Shown: positions 1-8,139 of the stretch, in pieces
Layout: each line of letters starts with the position of its first letter
Position numbering within the stretch: position 1 is the first letter of the stretch
NCBI GenBank assembly: GCA_964560765.1
Contig: CAZLMG010000019.1
Span: forward strand, 1-64,000
DNA from: CAZLMG01 sp964560765
GTDB lineage: Bacteria > Bdellovibrionota_B > Oligoflexia > Oligoflexales > CAZLMG01
Direction: 5' to 3'
DNA: 64,000 nucleotides
Program-made: the position numbers and the translations under genes
The notes under the pieces: generated by a model
What the model saw: only the letters and a program-made list of their open reading frames with translations
Databases searched by the model: none
What the model was told of the DNA's origin: nothing

Positions 1-48
1 ACACTGGTTGCAGTGGCTGCTTAGCTGACCAGTAAACAGGGACAGGCC

Positions 49-1143
49 CTAGTTGTGTAGCGTATCGAAAACGAGTTGGTCATGCGGCATGTGTTGGATC
101 CGTTGCTGAATCAGTTTAGCGGTCTCCAGGATCTTTCCATAACTGGATCGCGTTGAAATAGCATTGGTGTTTGAGCTGGAGGCAGCCAACCAGAGTTGCC
201 GCTGTAGGGTGCTGGTATTCTGACTGTGTTCGACGATCTCTTGCAAGAAATGGTGCGGCCGCAAGCTCTCAAATGGGATTGCCTGACGATGCATGATGGA
301 AGCTGACATCACAGAGAATCCCCAGAGTCCCTGTGGCATGTCACTCTCATAGACCAAGTTTATGCCGTACGTGAACTCCGCGACCTCCGGCATGCGCTCG
401 GTTCCTGGTTTTGGCGCGACGCGAAAACTCCTGCGGGCAGCTGTCTGCTCATAGAACGCAACATATTCATGCACAAAACCATACGTGTCATACAATAGAT
501 CGAGAGTTGCGTCGGTGATGCGGCTACCATCAGGCCAAGTTTTGGTCTTGTCCTTAAGGCGAAATCCATCAGCAAATAGTGAGTGGCGCGGGATGACTTC
601 TGAGATATTTTGCTCAAATGCGGCGTGGGCTATTTCATGGACGATGGAGAGCGCCGTTTGATATTCGGACATCCCTGTGTCTTCTTGGTTAATGCCGATG
701 GCAGCCGGAATGCGCCGCCCGCGGTAAACGGGCATATAGCCATGCTTGAATGTCCAAAAAAAGCCCAGAGCACCAGTATTGGGGGAAAGTTCTCCGGCAA
801 CATACTCTAAGTCTTGTCGCACAGACGGAGGGGGCCGCCGAAAGGTATCGAGTCGCCGTCGATAGTCCAATAGCAGGTCCCAGTACTCTGGCGATCTTTG
901 GCTGAGCAGGGGAATGTTCGAAGCTCCCAGTGCCTTGAGAACTCGATACGCATCGTTGGGATTCTTGTGCAACGCGATGTAATTGCGTTTGAGCTCTAAA
1001 CTGAGCTCGGATTCGTTGCGATAGTAATTCTCGGCAAGGTCAGTAAACAGGACGTCGCAGGACTCATTGCCTTGGGCCACTGCGGCAAGCCAGAAACTAG
1101 TCCAGAGAATGATAAAGGTAATGCTTGGAGTGAACCTGTTCAT
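49..1143 (-). CDS. Exported HExxH putative metallopeptidase-like protein
   Basis: The 364-residue product starts with a hydrophobic signal peptide (about residues 1-24, ending near AVAQG), so it is probably periplasmic or secreted. Residues 169-173 read HEIAH within a predicted helix (ALSIVHEIAHAAFEQ). This is the HExxH zinc site of gluzincin/metzincin-type peptidases. A glutamate that would serve as third ligand is not obvious, so protease activity is inferred and not shown. No other domain is recognised. The start ATG overlaps the stop of the upstream gene (1140-1940) by four bases (ATGA), so the two are probably translated together. That partner is a Cys-His-Asp amidase-like exported protein, which suggests a pair of secreted protein-modifying enzymes. 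Confidence 0.75.
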   Translation of the reverse strand: MNRFTPSITFIILWTSFWLAAVAQGNESCDVLFTDLAENYYRNESELSLELKRNYIALHKNPNDAYRVLKALGASNIPLLSQRSPEYWDLLLDYRRRLDTFRRPPPSVRQDLEYVAGELSPNTGALGFFWTFKHGYMPVYRGRRIPAAIGINQEDTGMSEYQTALSIVHEIAHAAFEQNISEVIPRHSLFADGFRLKDKTKTWPDGSRITDATLDLLYDTYGFVHEYVAFYEQTAARRSFRVAPKPGTERMPEVAEFTYGINLVYESDMPQGLWGFSVMSASIMHRQAIPFESLRPHHFLQEIVEHSQNTSTLQRQLWLAASSSNTNAISTRSSYGKILETAKLIQQRIQHMPHDQLVFDTLHN

Positions 1144-1940
1144 GGTCGCAACCGGAACGGTTCGGGCGCGGGCTGCCTTGCTGTATAGTTCAGGTAGTCG
1201 CGAAAGAAATGGTTGTAGAAGTCCGTCTCTCCATCACCCAAAAGGTCCATGGGCGAGTATTGCTGTGGTGTGAAGGGACTGAAACGGCGGGCGTCAGATA
1301 CAAAGACCATTAACTTGCCATCATCCGAATCTTTAGCTTGCAGTGCGATCCATTCTTTGACGGGCAGCGCTTCTCCGTGGTTCGAATCCAGTGACCACCA
1401 ACTCTGATCTGCAGCTTTGACGATGGTGGTGACGTGGTAGTCCCAAGTCCTCTGATTCATCGATCCGACTACCCAGATTTTTCGCAGAGCGCTGGGGTGC
1501 ACTTTGCGTCGGATGGCCTCCAAGTGCACGATCGTCGCCCGTCCAAAGCAAAAGCCTAGGCAACCGGTTGGGTCATACTGGGAGTAGTTTGCCCCGCCAA
1601 CAACTGGATGGTGCTGCTCACTATCTACAACTAGATCAGCTTGTTTCTTGGTTACTGCTAGCGCCAATGTAGTATTGATTTCGGGTAAGGGCTCCTCCAG
1701 AGCCTTTTGAACGCTGCGATTATGTGCGTTCACTTGCCTGACAGATAGTCTCCCGCGCACTTCTATGTAAGATTCGCTGCCAAACGATCTCTCAATGAGG
1801 TCTAGGGTAGATTCGCTAGCGACCTTACCGCGCGGCTCTCGATTCAGGCGCTCGATGAGTGCCTCGCACTGATTGCCTGAGGCGATCGCGTCGCCCATCA
1901 GGAAGAGGGTGATGGTAGCTATGATTGCTTTCGTAATCAC
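1140..1940 (-). CDS. Exported protein-glutaminase-like Cys-His-Asp enzyme
   Basis: The 266-residue product has a signal peptide (ITKAIIATITLFLMGDAIAS). The C-terminal half carries GFCFGRA (Cys131), WDYHVTTIV (His169) and SLDSNHG (Asp185). The order and local context (C-[FY]-x-R-A, W-x-Y-H-V, then D) match the catalytic triad of bacterial protein-glutaminase and related papain-fold glutamine deamidases. The expected reaction would be deamidation of protein glutamine to glutamate outside the cytoplasm; this is inferred from the motif only. I chose the GTG at 1940, with GAGGA five bases upstream. A TTG at 1958 gives six more residues. The gene overlaps the downstream HExxH gene by four bases, so they form an operon. 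Confidence 0.72.
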   Translation of the reverse strand: MITKAIIATITLFLMGDAIASGNQCEALIERLNREPRGKVASESTLDLIERSFGSESYIEVRGRLSVRQVNAHNRSVQKALEEPLPEINTTLALAVTKKQADLVVDSEQHHPVVGGANYSQYDPTGCLGFCFGRATIVHLEAIRRKVHPSALRKIWVVGSMNQRTWDYHVTTIVKAADQSWWSLDSNHGEALPVKEWIALQAKDSDDGKLMVFVSDARRFSPFTPQQYSPMDLLGDGETDFYNHFFRDYLNYTARQPAPEPFRLRP

Positions 1941-2246
1941 AACAGTCCTCGGAAGCAATTTTGTTGCCGTGTGTGCGAAACTATTGATCCGAGATGCAAA
2001 AGGCGTGTGCGGCTAATGAGGCCAGAAATGGCTGCGCTGACGGCTGGTTAACAGTTGGGGCGCCGTAAAAGGTTTTCCGCTGGCGAGAAGGAATCTCTGG
2101 ATCGGCCTGCAATTTTCATGGGTTCGTGAATATGTTGACGTCGAAACGTCGCAGCCGAAAGTTGCAGCCAACAAAAGGGTCAGTCGTATTGAGCGCTTTT
2201 GCCAGCACTGCCGGCGAGCAGCTGGGCTATCCGCAGGGTCTAACTG
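1941..2246. other. Gene-free interval, 306 bases
   Basis: No convincing gene is present here. The interval lies between two minus-strand genes, so it should hold the 3' end of the haloperoxidase-like transcript and the promoter of the glutaminase-like operon. A short GACGT/ACGTC dyad with a CGAA loop is visible near 2138-2151. I could not pick a good -35/-10 pair or a terminator with a T-tract. Confidence 0.4.
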
Positions 2247-3758
2247 TTAATCGCGAACTTTCGCGGCGCCATTAAAATGCGCCTGATAGCGTGGCCAGCT
2301 CCACTGTGCCAGCTCACGACCGACCCGAATGCCGACATCATTATCTACGGGGATGTGATATCCGCCTAGCGCCCGCGATTGTGCGGCCATTTCCGCCGTT
2401 GCGCTCCAAGTGGGGAGGTCGAGTGCCTGCATTTCACCCGGATTGACCTCCGTCAACTCGCAGTGCGGGCGCTGCTCAACGAAGCCAAACTGATCACTGC
2501 CTGTAAAAAGTTCGATGATTTTAGCTGCGGCGCCACTAACGGTGGCGTGCCCACTGGTGTAGCCAGGAAAAGGCGGTGTAATAAACGAAGCCGGAGAATA
2601 GGGATGCCATTCCTCAGCGCGCATGGTTTTGACGCCGCCTTCGGGTCCCGCCCACCCCTTGATCCGTTTGCCTTTGTAGTAGTGACGAACCAGCGTCCAG
2701 GGTCGCGATGAGTCGTAGTAGCGCTTGGTCTCCCAGCAAGAAATGAAAGCATCAAAGGCAACATTGGCCACGGCGAAGTAGAGCTTCACATCAGCATCAA
2801 GTCCCTGCTTGTCCCGGCGTGACACGTCCTGCGCAAAACGCAGCCAGTGCCCGCTCTGTCCGGTGGAGCGTGGACCGTCGCGCATGAACTCAACGATGGC
2901 CTTTTGTTCTTTGGTCAGACCCTCGTTGTACTTGAGTACAGTCTCCGTTTGTTCTCGCAGTAACCGGTCGTTCGTGCTGGTCGTCGGAGGCGGCTCGGGT
3001 CGAAATTGGGCGCTCGACTCCAAGGCAAATGGTTTGACGCGATACCAGTGAGGAGTGAGAAATCCAGGAGTTAACTTTTTGCCGTCCGGCATGGTGAAGG
3101 TAATCGGTTGCCAACGGTCAGGATCAATGATGCGATCCGGGGGGTTGATGGGGCGGTAGAATGTATAGTCCGAATACGGCTTGCCATCGCCACCCGCTTC
3201 GTCGCCGAGCTGATTGGCGCCATCATGTCGTCGGTAAGCGATCACTGCCTGTGCAGCCAAATGACCAACGCCCTCTGGCTTCCTGGCGTCGTCAGAGACG
3301 ATCTTTGGGTCGTACCCCAGGCTCTGCATCTGGTCAGCGAGCCAGTCTTTCGCTTCTGGATAGGCAAAAACCAATGACTGGTAGGACGCGTAACTAATGG
3401 CTTTTTTCTTGTTGTCCAAAGTGCGCTCGCGCTCTGGGCGACGCAATTTTCCGCCGAGCCTGGTACCAACAGCTTTGCTGTCATATGCAGCCCAGGCATC
3501 AAACATGGCCGTCGCCCAAATGGCTAGAGTCCGGGACAGGATCGTTGGCCGCGCGCCGTTCAAGTCGACTTCGCGGGCCGTAGCTTCTTGGGCGATGTCC
3601 AGCCAAATATAGGCGAGCGAGACATCCTGGCGATCTTTAACTTCGGAAATGTGATGCAACGGCTTGTCAGCGCTGGTCGAATCCGTTCCGCTAGCGATTG
3701 CCGACCAAGTCGCAGTCATGAGAAAGAGTCTGATTAGGGAATTTTTCGTGCCCTTCAC
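2247..3758 (-). CDS. Exported vanadium-dependent haloperoxidase / PAP2-family protein
   Basis: The 503-residue protein has a signal peptide (MKGTKNSLIRLFLMTATWSAIASG). The C-terminal third carries the vanadate/phosphate-binding signature of the PAP2-haloperoxidase superfamily: Lys345 and Arg352 (KRYYDSSRPW), the S-G-H of PGYTSGHATVSGAA with His404, then Arg462 and His468 in SRALGGYHIPVDND. Together these match the K-R-SGH-R-H set of vanadium chloroperoxidases, and the long N-terminal helical half also fits that group. It may act as a peroxidase or as an acid phosphatase on extracytoplasmic substrates; the sequence does not separate these. The start is GTG, with GGACGAGGAG eight bases upstream. 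The gene is monocistronic and divergent from dps. Confidence 0.85.
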   Translation of the reverse strand: MKGTKNSLIRLFLMTATWSAIASGTDSTSADKPLHHISEVKDRQDVSLAYIWLDIAQEATAREVDLNGARPTILSRTLAIWATAMFDAWAAYDSKAVGTRLGGKLRRPERERTLDNKKKAISYASYQSLVFAYPEAKDWLADQMQSLGYDPKIVSDDARKPEGVGHLAAQAVIAYRRHDGANQLGDEAGGDGKPYSDYTFYRPINPPDRIIDPDRWQPITFTMPDGKKLTPGFLTPHWYRVKPFALESSAQFRPEPPPTTSTNDRLLREQTETVLKYNEGLTKEQKAIVEFMRDGPRSTGQSGHWLRFAQDVSRRDKQGLDADVKLYFAVANVAFDAFISCWETKRYYDSSRPWTLVRHYYKGKRIKGWAGPEGGVKTMRAEEWHPYSPASFITPPFPGYTSGHATVSGAAAKIIELFTGSDQFGFVEQRPHCELTEVNPGEMQALDLPTWSATAEMAAQSRALGGYHIPVDNDVGIRVGRELAQWSWPRYQAHFNGAAKVRD

Positions 3759-3838
3759 GCTGCTTACTCCTCGTCCTTGTGTCTAGATGTGAAAGTAGTC
3801 TATCATGCTCGGGTTGAACGCAGCTTGGAGGAAATCGC

Positions 3839-4342
3839 ATGGGTGGTAAAAAAAACAAGAAAACCAAAGAAACTGATATCAATATTGGCATCAGCGGCAC
3901 AGATCGAGAAGAGATCGTGCAAGGCCTCTCGACGCTGCTTGCGGATAGCTACACTCTATATTTAATGACGCACAACTTTCACTGGAACGTCACTGGCCCC
4001 CAATTCAATAGCCTGCATGCCATGTTTATGGCGCAGTACACCGAGCAGTGGAATGCGCTGGATGTTATTGCCGAGCGCATTCGCGCTTTGGGTTTTCCCG
4101 CCCCGGGTACCTATAAAGAATTTGAGAAGCTGGCGACCATTAAAGAGGTCGAAGGTGTGCCAAAGGCGACGGCGATGGTTCGTCATCTCGTAGATGCGCA
4201 AGAAGCGGTTGCGCGTACAGCACGGGGCGTGTTTCCGGCCGTGGAACGGGCTAACGATCAACCTAGCGCCGATTTATTGACACAGCGTCTCGAGGTCCAT
4301 GAAAAGACCGCTTGGATGCTGCGTAGCTTACTCGAAGAGTAA
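3839..4342 (+). CDS. dps: Dps-family ferritin-like DNA-protection protein
   Basis: Dps proteins form a 12-subunit cage that oxidises and stores iron and, in many species, binds DNA. The 167-residue length is typical. The intersubunit ferroxidase ligands are all visible: His48 (HNFHWNV), His60, Asp75 and Glu79 (WNALDVIAERI), with exactly the usual spacing of 12, 15 and 4. The lysine-rich N-terminus (GGKKNKKTKE) resembles the DNA-binding tail of E. coli Dps. A GGAGG six bases before the ATG supports the start. The gene is divergent from the haloperoxidase gene and convergent with the GNAT gene 31 bases away. Its regulation, often OxyR or Fur in other species, is not visible here. Confidence 0.95.
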   Translation: MGGKKNKKTKETDINIGISGTDREEIVQGLSTLLADSYTLYLMTHNFHWNVTGPQFNSLHAMFMAQYTEQWNALDVIAERIRALGFPAPGTYKEFEKLATIKEVEGVPKATAMVRHLVDAQEAVARTARGVFPAVERANDQPSADLLTQRLEVHEKTAWMLRSLLEE

Positions 4343-4373
4343 GATCATGGTCGAACGGACACATCGCAGAGCG

Positions 4374-4874
4374 CTAGAATCGCTTTTCTAAATAGACACT
4401 GAGCGGATCGGGGCGATAGTCCCCGTATCGCTCACACGGGTAAAATCCGGCGGTCTTATAAAACTTCAGAGCCCGATCGTGCTTGTTTCCAGTTTCTAGA
4501 CGCAAGCAGTAAGTGTTTCGCTGGCGCAAGTAATCTTCGATCGCCGTCAACAGTTTAAAGGCGGCGCCCCTTCCCCGAGCCTCGGGCATTACATACATGC
4601 GTTTCACTTCACCAAAATCAGCCCATTTTGTTTTGACCGCAGCGATGCCCACCAATATGTCGTCGGCATGTGCCCCAAAGAACTGCACGTAAGGTTGCCT
4701 TAGCTCTGTAGCCGAGTCGTGGTAGTTGCTTTCTGGGGGATACATTTGACTTTGATAGGCGTCCAATTCCTCGATCAAGCGGACCACTTCGGGATCGTCG
4801 AAGCTGGCCAAACGAATTACAATGTCATCGTGCGGAACATGAACCTTATTCTCGCATGGCTCTGGTTGTTGCAC
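4374..4874 (-). CDS. GNAT-family N-acetyltransferase
   Basis: This 166-residue cytoplasmic protein has the single-domain GNAT fold. The acetyl-CoA pyrophosphate-binding motif A is visible (VKRMYVMPEARGRGAAFKLL, an R-x-x-G-x-A type loop). It is followed by the motif B pattern LRLETGNKHDRALKFYKTAGF typical of small-molecule or protein acetyltransferases. The substrate cannot be told. The start codon is GTG. The gene lies 12 bases downstream of the 4887-5498 outer-membrane-like gene on the same strand, so the two are likely cotranscribed, although no functional link is evident. Confidence 0.9.
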   Translation of the reverse strand: MQQPEPCENKVHVPHDDIVIRLASFDDPEVVRLIEELDAYQSQMYPPESNYHDSATELRQPYVQFFGAHADDILVGIAAVKTKWADFGEVKRMYVMPEARGRGAAFKLLTAIEDYLRQRNTYCLRLETGNKHDRALKFYKTAGFYPCERYGDYRPDPLSVYLEKRF

Positions 4875-4886
4875 GGCGCGCGACCC

Positions 4887-5498
4887 CTATAGCCGATACT
4901 GCAGTACGATGGAGGGGATGGGATATAGAGAGAACGATCTATCCTCGTCTCTCGATGTGAAACCAACCGATAGAGCCAAAGGTAGCTCGGCGGCGATACT
5001 CAGTCCCTTGGTGAGCCCATATTCAAAACTCAGTCCAGGTCCAGCGCTCAGACGATATTCGGAGGATGCCCGTTCGCTGCAGGTCACCGTATTGTCGGGA
5101 GTCGATGCCGATTTGTCCTTTTCGCAAAACGATTCATTAGCCACGTATGTATAATATAAGCTGATGCCCCAATACCAATAGAGGGCGCTCTGCTCATAGC
5201 TTGAAATGCGGTAAAGCCGCTCGAAACCGGTGCTGACGAACGCCATATTTTCATCGCCATAGACGACTCCGCCGACATGATGCGCATCGCCGAGGGCGTC
5301 ATAAGCGCGATAGGAAAATCCGATTCCGGATAGCAATCCGGCGGTGACACCCAGCGCTGCGGTTGGACTTTGTTCTGCTGACATCGGCTTGGCGTCTGTT
5401 GCTCCTTTGTCAACGTTGTCGGTAGCGTCAGCATCAAAACTTGATGCCAACAATGCGGCGCAAAGAGCCAGAATTACGGTATTTTTCGAAGACGTCAT
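4887..5498 (-). CDS. Exported hypothetical protein, probable outer-membrane beta-barrel
   Basis: The 203-residue product begins with a signal peptide (NTVILALCAALLASSFDADA). After it come short amphipathic segments rich in Tyr and Gly, such as ESALYWYWGISLYYTYV and LSFEYGLTKGLSIAAELP, and the protein ends in IVLQYRL. A terminal hydrophobic residue after alternating polar and nonpolar residues is typical of small outer-membrane barrels. Two cysteines near the middle (CEKDKS, TCSERAS) could pair in an extracellular loop. No family is recognised. GAGGAG lies ten bases before the ATG. The gene leads a probable two-gene unit with the GNAT gene. Confidence 0.75.
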   Translation of the reverse strand: MTSSKNTVILALCAALLASSFDADATDNVDKGATDAKPMSAEQSPTAALGVTAGLLSGIGFSYRAYDALGDAHHVGGVVYGDENMAFVSTGFERLYRISSYEQSALYWYWGISLYYTYVANESFCEKDKSASTPDNTVTCSERASSEYRLSAGPGLSFEYGLTKGLSIAAELPLALSVGFTSRDEDRSFSLYPIPSIVLQYRL

Positions 5499-5580
5499 GC
5501 GGGTAAATCTCCTCTTGAGCGGCAGCTGTTCAGGGCAGGGAAAATAGCCTAAGGCGAGTGAGACTCATAGCAAATTCACC

Positions 5581-5609
5581 TTCACCATCCGACCTGGTCC
5601 CGGTATGAT
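5581..5609 (+). promoter_or_regulatory. Candidate sigma70-type promoter
   Basis: TTCACC (5581-5586) and TATGAT (5604-5609) are separated by exactly 17 bases. They lie about 50 bases upstream of the transglutaminase-like lipoprotein gene at 5658, in a divergent intergenic region. This is judged by eye only. Confidence 0.35.
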
Positions 5610-5657
5610 CAGCCGATTTTCTGAATCAGCTAAGCTCCTGTTCAATCGGAGGTTTTC

Positions 5658-7616
5658 ATGTACACATGGCTGCGTACTAGCGCGTTTTTTGTAGTTTTTG
5701 GATCGCTCTCTTGCTCGGCTCCCGAAACGAGCGAAACTTATGAAGCCCCCGATCCATGGAATGTGCCGCAGCAAGCCGGTTTGGAAGGCGACTTTTACTG
5801 GCAAGATTTGCGCCCGGTAACTCAAGCGCAGCTGCCTCTGGGATGGATGGGTTCTGGTCTCGCGTCTCAGTCGCTGGCATTGGCGGAGCGATGGGCTGCA
5901 CCTTTGGCAGAGATTGAGTGGGAATTTCTACAACAGAGCACTCTCGAGCGGCAGCTCATGGGATATTGGAAAACGATCGAGACAGGTGGTGTTCATGCCT
6001 TGGCTCTATCCACTGCAGAAAAGTACGACTGGCTCACTAAGAACCCGACAATGACCCCGGAGTTGCAATCCGAGGTGGCGCGCTTCGAAGCTTGGTACGC
6101 ATCGACAAAAGAACCTGAGCTGAAGGATCTGCGCGAAAAGATTCAGGACATCGTGCAAAATCAATTCGGGGCTATCTGGCAACGACTTGGTGCTCTGAAG
6201 TTGGAGCTTGAGCAGCTGGGCCAAGAGCGTGCGATCGCTGCGGCTGAAGGTCAGTTGGAAAAGGTTGCCGAGTTAGATCTGGCCATCGACGCACGCATGC
6301 AAGAGGTTATGTCGCTGCAACAGCAAGCCCAGGTGTTGAGCGCCGAGATTCAAGCCATTAAGAAACAGATTTTTGTCGTCATGAAGGATTACAACACGGC
6401 TTCGCGGCAAAATGCTGCTGCCATCGCGGCAACAATGCCAGCCACCGCCGATGCTTGGAACGAATACTTGCGACTGTCGACGACCTACGCGGGTGAATGG
6501 GGATGGTTTGGACATTGCCACGGCGCGGCCGCTGCCAGTCTTTACGAACCGCGGACCAAGAACGCCGTATTGGCCATGCAGAACGGCAAAGAAGTCTTTT
6601 TCTTTGAAAACGATATTCGCAATTTGCTGGTGAATGCTTGGGCCGACCAGGCACCCAAAGGACAGAAGTATTTCGTTGGCCGGCGCTGTTATCACAGCAA
6701 TGTGGAATTAGGGGCCGGTGGGCGCCCCATAGATGGTGCGATCTGCTCCGACACATCGCTGCGATCGTGTCAGGTACAACAAGGTGGGCAGCAGATTTAT
6801 ATCGAAGATAACCGCATATCTTCGAAGCGCATCCTCAAGTACAAACTGGCAGTCGATGGAGAAGTTCTTGAAGCGCGCTTGGTTCGAGAAATCTCTCGGG
6901 ACAATTACTTGATGGCTAGCGTCTTGCCGAACCAGACCGAAGCTGCGAATTTCGTCGTGTCGATTCGCAAGTCGTGTCGGGATGTGAATCCCATGACGTT
7001 TCATCTGGCTTTAACCCAGCACATTGCGCAAGGACGCGGCATCATCATCGATGGCGCCCGCGACCAGCCCGTTTGGAACGCACCTATTAATGGCTTCAAA
7101 GTTCAGTATTTGGCGGCAAAGTTACGCGATGGATCGCTTTCTGTGCCTGGCGAGCCGGTGCCGGTGGATGCGATCGATGATCCGTTTGCAGCGTTTCGCG
7201 CTCCGGGGACAGCATTTGTTGTGCCGATACAAGCTGACTTGAAGTTCCACTCAGACCGAGCTAACGCCCTAGTGTTTGCTGCGCCGGCGCCAGAAGATGA
7301 TGGAAGCATGATGGGTTACACCTATACCCTCGAGTTCGACGCGAACATGCGTCTCATTGGTGGCGAGTGGGGTGGCATGACCGAAAGCTCTTCGGAGGTC
7401 TATCAAGCCACTCCCGATTTTATCTGGTTTTTACCACCAAACCCCGAGCTCGAAGACGGCATGTTCGACTTGCGTGTGGTCAAGAAGCTGCGGCAATGCG
7501 CGCAAGCGGGCGCCGGCAAATCCAAGACCCTGGCGATTCGCCGCTGGGATCAAGAGTCCGAACAATGGCAGCCTGGTACCCAAGACGTCCCCTACGCGGA
7601 ATGCGTGATCGACTAA
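5658..7616 (+). CDS. Transglutaminase-elicitor-like exported protein with coiled coil
   Basis: The 652-residue product starts with a signal peptide ending at GSLSC, possibly a lipobox. Residues about 150-245 are a long charged heptad-rich stretch (QRLGALKLELEQLGQERA and onwards), so a coiled coil. The following domain has GWFGHCHGAAAASL (Cys287), a Cys-rich segment, and CRDVNPMTFHLALTQ (His449), then DQPVWNAPINGF. These three blocks resemble the catalytic Cys and His regions of the TGase-elicitor family (oomycete GP42-like transglutaminases and bacterial relatives). The expected chemistry is cross-linking or hydrolysis at protein glutamine. The catalytic assignment is inference from motif order. 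The gene is monocistronic, with a hairpin just after its stop. A GGAGG lies before the ATG. Confidence 0.7.
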   Translation: MYTWLRTSAFFVVFGSLSCSAPETSETYEAPDPWNVPQQAGLEGDFYWQDLRPVTQAQLPLGWMGSGLASQSLALAERWAAPLAEIEWEFLQQSTLERQLMGYWKTIETGGVHALALSTAEKYDWLTKNPTMTPELQSEVARFEAWYASTKEPELKDLREKIQDIVQNQFGAIWQRLGALKLELEQLGQERAIAAAEGQLEKVAELDLAIDARMQEVMSLQQQAQVLSAEIQAIKKQIFVVMKDYNTASRQNAAAIAATMPATADAWNEYLRLSTTYAGEWGWFGHCHGAAAASLYEPRTKNAVLAMQNGKEVFFFENDIRNLLVNAWADQAPKGQKYFVGRRCYHSNVELGAGGRPIDGAICSDTSLRSCQVQQGGQQIYIEDNRISSKRILKYKLAVDGEVLEARLVREISRDNYLMASVLPNQTEAANFVVSIRKSCRDVNPMTFHLALTQHIAQGRGIIIDGARDQPVWNAPINGFKVQYLAAKLRDGSLSVPGEPVPVDAIDDPFAAFRAPGTAFVVPIQADLKFHSDRANALVFAAPAPEDDGSMMGYTYTLEFDANMRLIGGEWGGMTESSSEVYQATPDFIWFLPPNPELEDGMFDLRVVKKLRQCAQAGAGKSKTLAIRRWDQESEQWQPGTQDVPYAECVID

Positions 7617-7628
7617 CGAGAACATCAA

Positions 7629-7659
7629 CAAATGGCTCCCAAAGGTTGGGGGCCATTTG
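7629..7659 (+). terminator. Strong hairpin after the TGase-like gene
   Basis: CAAATGGCTCCC (7629-7640) pairs with GGGGGCCATTTG (7648-7659) over 12 base pairs with one T-G wobble and a 7-base loop. It begins 12 bases after the stop codon. No T-tract follows, so it may be a Rho-assisted terminator or an RNA end-protecting structure. It also contains the upstream TTG that could otherwise start the ridA frame. Confidence 0.5.
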
Positions 7660-7677
7660 TTGGTAAGTGAGGCTCTT

Positions 7678-8061
7678 TTGCGCGAGATTATCTCTTTCAG
7701 AAGTATTCCAGCCCCCCGCTTTCGCTACAGTCCTTGCGTCAAGACCGGGCCATATTACGAGTTTGCCGGAATGATCGGACTCACTTCTGTAGGCGGACTG
7801 AACGCAGACGGTATCGAGGGCGAAACGCGGCAAATTTTGCAAAATTTGAGTGCCGCTCTGTCCGAGATTTCCCTGTCCTTGCACGACATGGTGGCCGCCA
7901 GCATTTTCACCACGCGATTCGACCAGTTTCCCATGATCAACAAAGTCTGGGAGGAGTTCTTTACTCTCGACATACCCCCGCCTGCTCGCACGTCGATTGG
8001 GGTCGCTGCTCTGCCGCTGGGCGCTTTGGTCGAGATGTCCTTTCGCTTCTATCGCGAGTGA
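7678..8061 (+). CDS. RidA/YjgF-family protein
   Basis: RidA proteins hydrolyse reactive 2-aminoacrylate and related enamine or imine intermediates released by PLP enzymes. The sequence has the family pattern: RYSPCVKTGPYYEFAGMIG near the N-terminus, an ETRQILQNLSAAL helix, and PPPARTSIGVAALPLGALVE near the end. The latter holds the conserved arginine that binds substrate carboxylate and the following Glu. At 127 residues it has the normal length. I chose TTG 7678, with GTGAGG five bases before it. A TTG at 7657 keeps the frame but falls inside the upstream hairpin. The protein is cytoplasmic and the gene stands alone. Confidence 0.85.
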   Translation: MREIISFRSIPAPRFRYSPCVKTGPYYEFAGMIGLTSVGGLNADGIEGETRQILQNLSAALSEISLSLHDMVAASIFTTRFDQFPMINKVWEEFFTLDIPPPARTSIGVAALPLGALVEMSFRFYRE

Positions 8062-8139
8062 TCCGGTGGTGCCCGTGGCCTGTCGATGGTAATATTTGTC
8101 CACGAAGACTCTCGACAGATCTTGGAATAGAGGTGACTC

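Noticed and set aside
7629..7659. TTG at 7657 as the RidA start
   Set aside because: It falls within the 12-base-pair hairpin and lacks a ribosome site; TTG 7678 has GTGAGG and gives a normal-length protein.
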